Below are positions 8,032 to 16,662 of a stretch of DNA of 64,000 nt, one piece after another; within the stretch, counting starts at the first letter, position 1, and every line of letters starts with the position of its first letter. The notes below the pieces were generated by a model that saw nothing but the letters and a program-made list of their open reading frames with translations, was not told the origin of the DNA and ran no database searches. The stretch comes from Litoreibacter ponti (GTDB lineage: Bacteria > Pseudomonadota > Alphaproteobacteria > Rhodobacterales > Rhodobacteraceae), in contig NZ_QBKS01000001.1 in the NCBI RefSeq assembly GCF_003054285.1, forward strand, positions 806,001-870,000, in the 5' to 3' direction. The position numbers and the translations under genes were made by a program.

Positions 8032-10305
8032 ATGTCGTCGTATAGTTTCAAGACCCGCTTGCTCGCCTGCCTTCTCGCATTTTTCGTCGCCCTGACCGGG
8101 GCCCCCTCCGCCGCGCAGGATCAGGCGGCCGAGGGCGCGGATGGCGCACTTTCGACTCTGCTTGACGTGCTCAAGGACGACGCCGCCCGCGAAAAACTGA
8201 TCGCGGAGCTGGAAGCCAGCGTCGCGCCAGCCGCCGAAGCGGTCGCGGAGACTGCCACAGCCACGGCCCAAGAGCAGGTGTCGCTTGGACGCCGCATCGC
8301 CGTATTCACGCAAGAGGCGGTGGAAGGCACGGTCGAGCGTGCGACAGCCCTTTGGTCCGGGCTGACCAGTGGCGAGAACGCGCTGTCGGGCCTGCGTGGC
8401 GACGAGTTCGGCATCGTCCTGTCGGCCCTGCCCAGCCTGCTATTGGTTATCGTGATCACCGTGGGGATTTACATCGGGCTGCGCCTGCTGGCGCGTCCCT
8501 TCTATCGCCGCATGGGCAACAGGGCGCATGAGGCAAACAGTTTCTCCACCGCGCTGTTATTCGTCGGGACCAACTTGGTGGACGCGGTGATCGTGGTCCT
8601 CGCGTGGGCCGCGGGCTACGCGATTACGGTTCTGGCCTTGGGCGAGTTCGGCAATATCGGCATCCGCCAGACCATGTATCTCAACGCCTTCCTGATCGTC
8701 GAAATGGTCAAGGTCGCGATCCGGGTGGTGCTGTCGCCCAGTGCCAGCGGGCTGCGCATTGTGCCGCTGAGCGACAGCGCGGCGCAGTCGCTCTACCGCA
8801 CGGCCAAGATCGTGGTCAGCGTTCTGGGCTACGGCCAGTTGCTGGTTGTGCCAATCGTCAATCAAAGCGCGTCTTTCGCCGCGGGCAGCGGCATCACCGC
8901 GCTGTTGGCGGTCGGTGTACTGATCTACCTGATGACCGTGGTCTGGGCCCGCCGCAAGCCCGTAGCGGCGTGGATCGTGGCGATGTTCGACCCGCACGCG
9001 CCCGTGCAAACCGACCAGCCCGGTCCCGCAGAGCAAGCGACCGCAGAGGCCGCAGCCGAGATAGAGGCCCCTGCCCGCCCCGGCGGCCTGCGCGGCATGC
9101 TGATGTCGCTCGCGCTGATCTGGCACTGGTTTGCGCTGGTCTACCTGACGGCGATCTTCATCGTGGTCATGACCCAACCCGCAGAGACCACCTTCGCGGT
9201 GCTCATCGCGTCGGGCAAGGTGCTGGCGACCCTCGTGGCGGCATCGCTGGTCTCTGGTATGCTGGCGCGCTCAATCGCCACGGGCATTTCCCTGCCCGAG
9301 GACGTCACGATGAAGCTGCCGCTGCTCGAGCCGCGGCTCAACGGCTTCATGACCCGCGCGCTCGGCGCGGTGCGGCTGGTGATCATGGCGATTGCGGTGT
9401 TCTTCATCCTCGACATCATCAGCGTGCTGGATGTGCGCGGCTGGCTCGGCACTCAGTTCGGCCAGGAGCTGGCCGGGACGCTGGTCACCTTGGGCTTGAT
9501 CCTTGTCGTGGCCTTCGCGCTGTGGCTGGCCATGACCTCCTGGGTCGATTTCCGGCTGAACCCGGAATACGGCGCGGTGCCAACGGCGCGCGAGACCACG
9601 CTGCTATCGCTGTTGCGCAATGCGCTGACGATCGTGCTGGTAGTGCTTACGCTTATGTTCTGCCTGTCGGAGATCGGGCTGGATATCGGCCCGCTGCTGG
9701 CCTCTGCCGGCGTGTTGGGCCTTGCCATCGGCTTTGGCGCACAGAAGATGGTGCAGGACATCATCACCGGCGTGTTCATCCAGTTCGAGAACGCGATCAA
9801 CGTGGGCGATGTCATCACTGTGGGCGGCACCACCGGCGGGGTGGAGAAGCTGTCCGTGCGCTCGGTCTCCTTGCGCGATGTGCATGGCGTCTTCCACATC
9901 ATTCCGTTCTCCAGCGTCGACATGGTGTCCAACTTCTCGCGCGATTTCTCCTTTGCGGTCTGCGACATGGGCGTGGCCTACCGCGAGAATGTCGACGAGG
10001 TGCGCGAGGTCATGCATGCCTGTTTCGACGAGCTGCGCGAGCATCCCGATCAGGGCGGCTTCATCCTTGGCGATCTGGAATGGTTCGGCGTGCAGTCCTT
10101 CGGCGACAGCGCCGTGGTGCTGCGCTGCCGGATCAAGACACTGCCGGGCAAGCAATGGGGCGTGGGCCGCGCCTATAACGAGATCCTCAAGCGCCAGTTC
10201 GACGCGGCAGGGATCGAGATCCCCTTCCCGCACCAGACGATCTTCTTTGGCGAAAGCAAGGACGGCAAGACCCAGCCCCTGAAGGTCGTGAGCGACGAGA
10301 CCTAG
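8032..10305 (+). CDS. Mechanosensitive ion channel of the MscS family (large, YbiO-like)
   Basis: 757-residue inner-membrane channel. It has an N-terminal signal peptide (about residues 1-28, ending SAAQD), a periplasmic Ala/Glu-rich segment, about ten transmembrane helices, and a C-terminal MscS core from about residue 530. The pore helix and beta domain are recognisable: SAGVLGLAIGFGAQKMVQD, then FENAINVGDVITVGG and VHGVFHIIPFSS. Such channels release solutes on hypo-osmotic shock. The stop overlaps that of the convergent tctA by 4 bp. A candidate stress promoter lies upstream. Confidence 0.9.
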   Translation: MSSYSFKTRLLACLLAFFVALTGAPSAAQDQAAEGADGALSTLLDVLKDDAAREKLIAELEASVAPAAEAVAETATATAQEQVSLGRRIAVFTQEAVEGTVERATALWSGLTSGENALSGLRGDEFGIVLSALPSLLLVIVITVGIYIGLRLLARPFYRRMGNRAHEANSFSTALLFVGTNLVDAVIVVLAWAAGYAITVLALGEFGNIGIRQTMYLNAFLIVEMVKVAIRVVLSPSASGLRIVPLSDSAAQSLYRTAKIVVSVLGYGQLLVVPIVNQSASFAAGSGITALLAVGVLIYLMTVVWARRKPVAAWIVAMFDPHAPVQTDQPGPAEQATAEAAAEIEAPARPGGLRGMLMSLALIWHWFALVYLTAIFIVVMTQPAETTFAVLIASGKVLATLVAASLVSGMLARSIATGISLPEDVTMKLPLLEPRLNGFMTRALGAVRLVIMAIAVFFILDIISVLDVRGWLGTQFGQELAGTLVTLGLILVVAFALWLAMTSWVDFRLNPEYGAVPTARETTLLSLLRNALTIVLVVLTLMFCLSEIGLDIGPLLASAGVLGLAIGFGAQKMVQDIITGVFIQFENAINVGDVITVGGTTGGVEKLSVRSVSLRDVHGVFHIIPFSSVDMVSNFSRDFSFAVCDMGVAYRENVDEVREVMHACFDELREHPDQGGFILGDLEWFGVQSFGDSAVVLRCRIKTLPGKQWGVGRAYNEILKRQFDAAGIEIPFPHQTIFFGESKDGKTQPLKVVSDET

Positions 10306-11813
10306 TCGCCGTCCGCCACGCCCTGCGCGCGCAGCCGCGCGCGGCGGGCGCGGTAGCTGGGCAGCAGGATCAGGATCGCGGCGATCACCAGCAGGCCAAG
10401 CGTCATGGGGCGTTCCCAGATGAAGGACACGCCGTCGTAAAGCTGCATCGAGCGGGCAAAGTTGTTCTCAAGCATGCCGCCCAGGATGAAGCCGATGAGC
10501 AGCGGCGCGAGCGGATAGTCCGCGAATTTCAGCGCCGTCGCGCAGATGCCGAAAGCCACTAGGATCAAGAGCTCGGTCGCGTTGTTCTGCCCGATATAGG
10601 CCCCCATCAGGGTGAAGAACAAAATGAACGGGATCAGGTAGTTGCGCGGGATCGCCAGCACCTTGGCGATATAGGGGATCAGCGGCAGGTTCAGGATCAG
10701 CAGCACCAGGTTGCCGATGAACATCGACATGATGACCGCCCAGAAAATCTGCGGCTCGTCGATCATCAGGCGAGGACCGGGCGAGACGTTCAGCGCGATC
10801 AACGCGCCGAGCAGGATCGCAGTGGTGCCGGAGCCGGGGATGCCCAGCGTCAGCAGCGGCACGAAGGAGCCGGTGCAGGCGGCGTTGTTCGCCGTCTCAG
10901 GCGCGGCAAGCCCTTTGATCGAGCCTTTGCCGAACTCGTCCTGCTCGTGCTTCGGTGCAATGTTGCGCTCGACCGCGTAGCCAAGGAAGCTGGCAATTGT
11001 CGCCCCCGCGCCGGGCAGCACGCCGATGAAGAAGCCCTGAATGGATTGCCGACCGATGACCGGCGCGATGGAGCGCGCCTCCGCCCCGGTGATGCGCAGA
11101 TCCTTGATCTCGCCATCGGCGCTGCCGGCGTCCTTGGGCTTCAGGACCAGAAACAGCGCCTCTGGCAGGGCGAACATCGCCATGGCCAGCGTGATGAAGC
11201 CAAAGCCCGATTGCAGGTCCATGATCCCGCCAGTGAAGCGCGGCAGGTTGAACAGCGCCCCCTCGCCCACGGTGGCCATGATCAGGCCCAGCACGGTCAT
11301 CAGCAGCGCCTTGCCCACCTGCCCCGTGCCCGCGAAGGCCGCGATGGCCGACAGGCCCACGACCATCAGCGCGAAATACTCCGCCGAGTGGAACAGCAAT
11401 GCGACCGAGGACAGCATCGGCGCGAAGACCATCAACAAGATCGCGCCGATCGTGCCGCCCGCGAAGCTCGCGATTGCGGCAATGGTCAGCGCCTTGCCTG
11501 CCTTGCCTTGGCGGGCCATCGGATAGCCGTCGAAGCTCGACGCCACGGTGCCCGCAACACCCGGCGCATTCAGCAGGATCGACGAGGTGGAGCCGCCGAA
11601 AATCGCGCCGTAATAGACCCCCGCCAGCAGGATCAGCGCGGCAGACGGATCGCCCATGGAGATCGCCACCGGGATCATGATCGCGATAATCGACATCGGC
11701 CCCAGCCCCGGCAACATGCCGATGAACGTGCCGATCAGGCAGCCCGCGATCACCATCGCGAGGTTCTGGAATGACATGGCCGTTTGCAGGCCGATCAGAA
11801 GTCCTTCGAGCAT
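10302..11813 (-). CDS. tctA: Tripartite tricarboxylate transporter large permease TctA
   Basis: 503-residue large membrane subunit of a TTT-family importer, with about 12 helices. Family hallmarks are seen: GLQTAMSFQNLAMVIAGCLIG at the N terminus, GMLPGLGPMSIIAI near residue 35, YYGAIFGGSTSSILLNAPG near 68, and the second copy TLGIPGSGTTAILLGAL near 320. It works with TctB and the binding protein TctC to import carboxylates with a proton or sodium gradient. It starts 3 bp after tctB. The substrate is not determined by the sequence. Confidence 0.92.
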   Translation of the reverse strand: MLEGLLIGLQTAMSFQNLAMVIAGCLIGTFIGMLPGLGPMSIIAIMIPVAISMGDPSAALILLAGVYYGAIFGGSTSSILLNAPGVAGTVASSFDGYPMARQGKAGKALTIAAIASFAGGTIGAILLMVFAPMLSSVALLFHSAEYFALMVVGLSAIAAFAGTGQVGKALLMTVLGLIMATVGEGALFNLPRFTGGIMDLQSGFGFITLAMAMFALPEALFLVLKPKDAGSADGEIKDLRITGAEARSIAPVIGRQSIQGFFIGVLPGAGATIASFLGYAVERNIAPKHEQDEFGKGSIKGLAAPETANNAACTGSFVPLLTLGIPGSGTTAILLGALIALNVSPGPRLMIDEPQIFWAVIMSMFIGNLVLLILNLPLIPYIAKVLAIPRNYLIPFILFFTLMGAYIGQNNATELLILVAFGICATALKFADYPLAPLLIGFILGGMLENNFARSMQLYDGVSFIWERPMTLGLLVIAAILILLPSYRARRARLRAQGVADGD

Positions 11814-11816
11814 GGA

Positions 11817-12299
11817 TCAGCCTCCCAGAAAGCCCGGCAGCGGGCGCATGTAGATGCCAAGAACCTCTTGGACCAGATACCAGACCACCCCGGTCGCGGT
11901 CAGCGCGATAGGGATCATCACCAGCCATTTGCGCTCGCCCAGGATGAACGAGCCGAGAACGAGAAAGGCAGTGGTGGAGATCAGAAATCCCAGCGGGCGC
12001 AGGCACAGCGCGTAAGCGGCCATCAGCGCCAGCAACATCACCGCTTGGCCGAGCTTGTATTCATGCAGGCGGCGGTAGTCGATTTCCGGCTCTTTCGCCT
12101 CGGATTTCTCGAGGCCCAGCAGGATCGACAGGCAGGCGAGCGTCGCCAGCACCGACAGCACTTTTGGGAAAGTCGAGGGCCAGATCGGGTTACGCTTCAT
12201 GAAGGGCGCGAGCGAGGCATCCATCGTGAACCAGGCCGTGTAGCCGTAGGTCAGACAAATGCCTAACAATATCAGTGCAATCCAGCGATCGAGCGCCAT
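11817..12299 (-). CDS. tctB: Tripartite tricarboxylate transporter small subunit TctB
   Basis: 160-residue membrane protein with four predicted helices, the small subunit of the carboxylate importer. The start MALDRWIALILLG was chosen because a strong GGGAGGGG lies just upstream; the longer frame would add 19 unlikely residues. Features fitting DUF1468/TctB include the charged loop after helix 2 and the PLGFLISTTAFLVLGSFILGERKW segment. It lies between tctC and tctA, with a terminator-like hairpin after tctC. Confidence 0.85.
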   Translation of the reverse strand: MALDRWIALILLGICLTYGYTAWFTMDASLAPFMKRNPIWPSTFPKVLSVLATLACLSILLGLEKSEAKEPEIDYRRLHEYKLGQAVMLLALMAAYALCLRPLGFLISTTAFLVLGSFILGERKWLVMIPIALTATGVVWYLVQEVLGIYMRPLPGFLGG

Positions 12300-12317
12300 C
12301 ACATCCCCTCCCCCGGA

Positions 12318-12354
12318 ATGAGAAAAAGGCAGAGCAGCGCGGGGCCGCTCTGCC
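12318..12354 (-). terminator. Terminator-like attenuator between tctC and tctB
   Basis: Read on the minus strand, GGCAGAGC pairs with GCTCTGCC across an 11-nt loop and is followed by TTTTTCTC. That is an intrinsic-terminator shape placed only a few bases after the tctC stop. Partial read-through would give more binding protein (TctC) than membrane subunits, as is common for such operons. Confidence 0.65.
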
Positions 12355-12362
12355 AAAGTGGT

Positions 12363-13349
12363 TTAGAGGAAGCCGAGCTTCTTCATCAGATCGCCGATGA
12401 CCTTTTCCTGGTCCTCGAGGAAGGCTTTGAAGTCGTCGCCGGGGTTGTGGATGTTCACCCACCCGTTGCGTGCGCGCACTTCTTCCCACTCGGGCGTGTC
12501 ATACATCTTGGCGATGGCGTCCTGATAAGCGGCGGTCTTGTCCGCAGGCAGGCCCGGGGCGCCAAAGAAGCCACGCCAGTTGACGAAGGTCGTGTCGATG
12601 CCCTGCTCTTTCAGGGTCATGGCGTCGGGGGCCGCGGGCACCCGCTCGTCCGAGGTCACGCCGATGATTTTCACTTCGCCCGCGTTCGCCAGATCAACCG
12701 CCTCGGAGAAGCCGGTCGACAAGGCCGCGATCTCGCCCGACAGCAGCGCTGCCATGGCTTTGCCGCCAGCGTCGTAAGGGATGTATTTCACGTTGAGCGC
12801 ATCTTTGCCCGCCGCTTCCATCGCCATGGCCGCCACAAGGTGGTCCATGCCGCCCGGAACCGAGCCGCCGCCGATTGCGGTGCCGGACGGGTCGGCGTCA
12901 TAGGCGGCCAGCAGGTCGTCCATGTTGTTGATCGGGCTGTCCTTGCCCACCACGATGGCCGCGTAGTCACCGATGGTGCCAGCCACGAGGGTCAGGTCGC
13001 GGAAGCTCTGCGGGAACACGCCCGTCAGCGAGCGGATCACGATGGGGGTCGAGTTGACCATCAGCGTGCCGTGGTTGCTTTCGGCGTTCTCGATCAGGTA
13101 GCCGATGGCCTTGCCGCCGCCGCCGCCCGACATGTTCTCGTAAGATGCGGAGCCGACAAGGCCCGCATTCGTCAGCGCTTCGCCGGTGCCGCGAGCGGTA
13201 CCGTCCCAGCCGCCGCCAGCGCCGCCGGGGATCAGGAAGTGGATGCTGTCCACAACCTGATGGCCGTCCGCATGTGCGCTGGTGCCAAAGCTCAGGGCCG
13301 CCACAGCAGCCGCCATCAGGGCCCTGCGGCCCAGTTTCAATGTCGTCAT
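12363..13349 (-). CDS. tctC: Tripartite tricarboxylate transporter substrate-binding protein TctC
   Basis: 328-residue periplasmic solute receptor. The start MTTLKLGRRALMAAAVAALS gives a clear signal peptide and has GGGAGGA upstream. FLIPGGAGGGWDGTARGTGEAL near residue 35 is the conserved TTT-receptor motif that wraps the carboxylate, and IGVTSDERVPAAPDAMTLKEQG near residue 220 is typical too. It is the first gene of tctCBA and divergent from the tctDE-like two-component system, which therefore probably controls it. Confidence 0.9.
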   Translation of the reverse strand: MTTLKLGRRALMAAAVAALSFGTSAHADGHQVVDSIHFLIPGGAGGGWDGTARGTGEALTNAGLVGSASYENMSGGGGGKAIGYLIENAESNHGTLMVNSTPIVIRSLTGVFPQSFRDLTLVAGTIGDYAAIVVGKDSPINNMDDLLAAYDADPSGTAIGGGSVPGGMDHLVAAMAMEAAGKDALNVKYIPYDAGGKAMAALLSGEIAALSTGFSEAVDLANAGEVKIIGVTSDERVPAAPDAMTLKEQGIDTTFVNWRGFFGAPGLPADKTAAYQDAIAKMYDTPEWEEVRARNGWVNIHNPGDDFKAFLEDQEKVIGDLMKKLGFL

Positions 13350-13391
13350 AGATTGTCCTCCCATTTGACAACTGTCCGCGTCGCGGCTCAG

Positions 13392-13432
13392 TTGCATGCA
13401 GGCAATCATGCAAACCTGACACAGACCTGTCA
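13392..13432. promoter_or_regulatory. Two adjacent dyads in the tctC/regulator intergenic region
   Basis: The 107-bp region between tctC and the response regulator holds TTGCATG-N8-CATGCAA (13392-13413) and, 3 bp further on, TGACA-N6-TGTCA (13417-13432). The second also reads as tandem CCTGACA/CCTGTCA half-sites. Both are perfect inverted repeats. They are good candidates for binding sites of the OmpR-type regulator encoded next door. Confidence 0.5.
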
Positions 13433-13456
13433 CGCATCACTTGGGCGGCGCATCGA

Positions 13457-14122
13457 ATGAAATTCCTGCTTGTCGAGGACAACCAAGAGCTGGCGCACGC
13501 GGTCTCGAGCCGGATGAGCCTCGACGGGCATGTCGTTGATCATGCGGGCAATTTGGAAGATGCAATCGCCTTCTCCGAGACCGGGGAATACGACCTGATC
13601 CTGCTCGATATCATGTTGCCCGATGGCGATGGGCGCAGCTTCCTCAAACGCCATCGCGCGGGCCAGAAGGACACGCCGGTGATCGTTCTGACCGCCCGCA
13701 GCCAGGTGTCCGACAGAATCAGCATCCTTGATCTGGGCGCCGATGACTACGTCACCAAGCCCTTTGACCATGCAGAGCTGCAGGCCCGCTGCCGCGCCGT
13801 GTTGCGCCGCCAAGCGGGCAAGGCGCAGACGGTGCAAGTGCTGGGTGATGTCACGTTTGATCCAGTGGCCGGCCACCTGAAAGTTGGTGAGACACAAGTG
13901 GACCTGCGCAACCGGGAGCTGCGCCTGCTGGAGCTTCTGATCGGCGCGCCGGGGCAGATTTTCTCAAAGCAAAAGCTGGTGGATCGGCTGTTTTCCTACG
14001 ACGAGGACGTCTCCGAGAACGCGGTGGAGGTCTATATCGGCCGGTTGCGCAAGCATCTTGAGCGCTCAAACCTGAGGATCACCACCCTGCGCGGCCTCGG
14101 CTATCGGCTGGACCATGACTGA
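13457..14122 (+). CDS. tctD: OmpR-family response regulator, TctD-like
   Basis: 221-residue two-component regulator. The receiver domain covers residues 1-115, with acidic pocket EDN near residue 7, phospho-acceptor aspartate in LILLDIMLPDGDG (about residue 52), and lysine in YVTKPFDHAEL. A winged-helix output domain follows, with LRNRELRLLELL and SENAVEVYIGRLRKHL. It overlaps the kinase gene by 8 bp. Its place opposite tctCBA matches the Salmonella tctDE arrangement, so control of carboxylate uptake is likely. Confidence 0.85.
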   Translation: MKFLLVEDNQELAHAVSSRMSLDGHVVDHAGNLEDAIAFSETGEYDLILLDIMLPDGDGRSFLKRHRAGQKDTPVIVLTARSQVSDRISILDLGADDYVTKPFDHAELQARCRAVLRRQAGKAQTVQVLGDVTFDPVAGHLKVGETQVDLRNRELRLLELLIGAPGQIFSKQKLVDRLFSYDEDVSENAVEVYIGRLRKHLERSNLRITTLRGLGYRLDHD

Positions 14123-15473
14123 GGTTTTACGCAGCTCCGGTTCTTTGCGACGCCGCCTGATGGTGACGCTGATCGGCGGGGCGGCGGTGCTGGCCGTGCT
14201 GGTCTTCCTGCTGCTGCGCGGCTACGCCACGGCGGTTGCGCAGCAAAGCCAGGACGCGATCCTTGGGGCCTCCGTCACGTCGATCCTCGACGCCGCGCTG
14301 ATCCGCGACGGCGCGCTGGAACTCGACATTCCCTATGCCGCCTTTTCGATGCTGACGACGCAGCAGGACGACCGAATTTTCTACGAAATTCAACAAGATG
14401 ACACGCATCTTTCAGGCTATGAAGGGCTGTCGCCGCCCTTTCCGCGAATGAAGCTGCAAGACATCCAGACGCTGCAATTTCAAGGCTCACAGGTACGCCG
14501 GGTCACCAACAGGCGCTGGCTGATTGCCGAGGACAACCGAACGCTGATCACCGTCTCGGTCGCTCAGACACAGGACGCCATGGCGGGCACTTTGGCGGAT
14601 ATCTCTCGCAATGCCGCGCTGTTTGGTGGTGGGTTCTTCGTGCTGGCAACGCTGCTGGCGCTCTGGGCCAGCTCGACCACGATCCGCCCCCTGCGCGCGC
14701 TTGGCCAATCGGTGGCACGGCGCGGCCCGCAGGACCTGACGCCCTTCTCCAAACCCGTGCCGTCCGAAATGCAGCCGCTGGTGGGCGCGCTGAACTCGCT
14801 GATGGGCCGGCTCGACCAGTCGCTCAACCGCTCGGAGGATTTCATCGCCGAGGCCGCCCACCGGGTGCGCACGCCGCTGGCCACCGTGCGCTCCTATGCG
14901 GAAGCCACGTTGCAGCGCGTCGACCGGGAAGAGAACCGCCAGGCGCTGCGATCCATGGTGCGCGCGATTGACGAAAGCTCACGGGCGGCGGGCCAGCTGT
15001 TGGATCATGCGATGATCACATTCCGCGCCGATCATCTGGAACGCCAGCAGCTTGATCTGGGCGAGCTGGTGGCCGAGCTGGTGCGCGGCCTGACCCCGAT
15101 TGCCGACATGAAAGACCTGTTCTTGCGCATCCACCAGGATGGCCCTGTCACCTGCACGGGCGACCCGATCCTGCTGCAAAACGCGGTGCGCAATGTGATC
15201 GACAACGCCTTGAAATACTCGCCCGCCGAAAGCGTCGTGGAGATCACGCTCACCGCCTCACCGCAGGTCATCATCTGTGACGAAGGCCCCGGCTTTCCGC
15301 CCGACGAAATCGACACGCTCGCCACGCGGTTCCAGCGCGGCGGCAACGCGAAAGGCACGATCGGCTCTGGCCTTGGCCTGACCATCGCCCAGGACGTGGC
15401 GGTGGCCCATGGCGGCGCGCTGAAGCTCGAGAACCGACCGGAGGGCGGCGCATGCGTTACCTTATCGCTTTGA
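14115..15473 (+). CDS. tctE: Sensor histidine kinase, TctE-like
   Basis: 452-residue membrane kinase. A first transmembrane helix (about residues 17-37) is followed by a periplasmic sensor region of about 140 residues, a second helix near 180-200 and then a HAMP-like linker. The H-box is FIAEAAHRVRTPLATVRSYAE, the N-box NVIDNALKYSP, and the ATP-lid segments are CDEGPGFPPDE and GSGLGLTIAQDVA. It partners the adjacent regulator and overlaps the next gene, an exported binding protein, by 22 bp. Confidence 0.87.
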   Translation: MTEVLRSSGSLRRRLMVTLIGGAAVLAVLVFLLLRGYATAVAQQSQDAILGASVTSILDAALIRDGALELDIPYAAFSMLTTQQDDRIFYEIQQDDTHLSGYEGLSPPFPRMKLQDIQTLQFQGSQVRRVTNRRWLIAEDNRTLITVSVAQTQDAMAGTLADISRNAALFGGGFFVLATLLALWASSTTIRPLRALGQSVARRGPQDLTPFSKPVPSEMQPLVGALNSLMGRLDQSLNRSEDFIAEAAHRVRTPLATVRSYAEATLQRVDREENRQALRSMVRAIDESSRAAGQLLDHAMITFRADHLERQQLDLGELVAELVRGLTPIADMKDLFLRIHQDGPVTCTGDPILLQNAVRNVIDNALKYSPAESVVEITLTASPQVIICDEGPGFPPDEIDTLATRFQRGGNAKGTIGSGLGLTIAQDVAVAHGGALKLENRPEGGACVTLSL

Positions 15474-16435
15474 TCCTGTGGCTCCTGCCCGCGCTCGCGG
15501 GCGCACAGGAGTGGGAGGACCGACAGGTCTTCGGCGACGCGCCCGCCCCGCTCAGGGTTCTGTCCAGCACCGATACGTCTTTCTTTGCCCCGATCATCGA
15601 GGGCTATCTCACCGCCAACCCCGGCACGGCCGTGGAGTATCTGGTGACCGGCACCGCCGATCTGAACACCCGGTTTCGCGCGGACCCGGCCGCCTTCGAT
15701 CTGGTGATTTCCAGCGCGATGGATCTGCAGTTGAAGCTCGCCAATGACGGCTTCGGCGCGCGCATCGAAGAGCTGGACCATCCTGATTGGGCCGAATGGC
15801 GCCAGACGCTTTTCGCCTTCACGTCGGAGCCCGCAGCAATCGTCATCAACCGCGCGGCCTTCACCGGCCACGATATCCCGCAGACCCGGCAAGAGCTGAT
15901 CCAGTCCCTGCGCGCCCGACCAGAGGTGTTTCGCGGGCGCGTGGGCACCTATGACGTGCGGCAATCGGGGCTGGGCTACTTGTTTGCGACGCAGGATGCC
16001 CGCGCATCGGAGACCTACTGGCGGCTGATGGAGGTCATGGGCGCGCTCGACGCAAAGCTTTACTGCTGCTCCGGCGAGATGATCGACGAGCTGGCCGATG
16101 GGCGTCTCGCCGTGGCCTACAATGTGCTGGGCAGCTACGCGCAGGCGCGCCAGGCCGAGACGCCGGGGCTCGAGATCATCCTGCCGCAGGATTTCCCTAC
16201 AACGATGATGCGCAGCGCGCTGATCTCCCGCGATGCGCCGCAGCCCGCGCGGGCCGAGGCCTTTCTGCGCCACCTGCTCGGCCCGGGCATCCGTGCAGCC
16301 CCGCTGCCCGCCCTGACGGGGGAGCTGGGCCAATCCACGATCACGCTGGCGCCTGCGCTGATGACCTATCTGGACACGCTCAAGCGACGCACGTTTCTCA
16401 CGGAATGGGAAAACGCGATCATCCAGCGGCAATGA
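15452..16435 (+). CDS. ABC-type periplasmic substrate-binding protein coupled to the two-component system
   Basis: 327-residue exported binding protein, with signal peptide MRYLIALILWLLPALAGAQ. It resembles the Fe3+/phosphoglycerate-type receptors (COG1840 group): LRVLSSTDTSFFAPIIEGY near residue 34 and a FDLVISSAMDLQLKLANDG strand near 90. It begins inside the kinase gene with GGAGGG as ribosome site, so the three genes are co-translated. No permease or ATPase gene is near, which suggests a sensory accessory, as for PgtC in the Pgt system. Its ligand is unknown. Confidence 0.75.
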   Translation: MRYLIALILWLLPALAGAQEWEDRQVFGDAPAPLRVLSSTDTSFFAPIIEGYLTANPGTAVEYLVTGTADLNTRFRADPAAFDLVISSAMDLQLKLANDGFGARIEELDHPDWAEWRQTLFAFTSEPAAIVINRAAFTGHDIPQTRQELIQSLRARPEVFRGRVGTYDVRQSGLGYLFATQDARASETYWRLMEVMGALDAKLYCCSGEMIDELADGRLAVAYNVLGSYAQARQAETPGLEIILPQDFPTTMMRSALISRDAPQPARAEAFLRHLLGPGIRAAPLPALTGELGQSTITLAPALMTYLDTLKRRTFLTEWENAIIQRQ

Positions 16436-16444
16436 AGGGGGATA

Positions 16445-16534
16445 TGGCGGACAGACAGGGATTCGAACCCTGGAGACGGTCTCCCGCCTACACACTTTCC
16501 AGGCGTGCGCCTTCGACCACTCGGCCACCTGTCC
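16445..16534 (-). tRNA. tRNA-Ser (GGA anticodon)
   Basis: Read on the minus strand, the 5' GGACAGG pairs with TCTGTCC to form a 7-bp acceptor stem, followed by discriminator G and an encoded CCA. The anticodon stem CACGC/GTGTG closes the loop CTGGAAA, so the anticodon is GGA (serine, UCC/UCU). The T arm has GGTTCGAATCC, and the variable arm is long, as in class II tRNAs. Total length is 90 nt. Confidence 0.95.
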
Positions 16535-16662
16535 GTAGCGCAGGGTTTAGCCAATAGGCGGTGACATTTGCAAGGGGTCCACGGCGCTTTTTTCACGCGA
16601 AGCCGTGCACGTGTCTCCCCGGCTTCATCTCGGCAAAAGCATTCGAAATCCCGACGCCCCGA

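Noticed and set aside
6670..8313. A 547-codon minus-strand open frame across the ROK regulator
   Set aside because: It is antisense to a gene with full domain support, and its product is His/Arg-rich with no recognisable motif; it is a GC-bias shadow.
8604..10178. A 524-codon frame inside the MscS gene, other plus frame
   Set aside because: Arginine/glycine-rich, no motif, while the MscS frame carries the complete channel core.
16535..16662. A CACGGC/GCCGTG pairing after the AlaX gene as terminator
   Set aside because: The loop is 16 nt and the T run lies inside it instead of after the stem, so it does not have terminator form.
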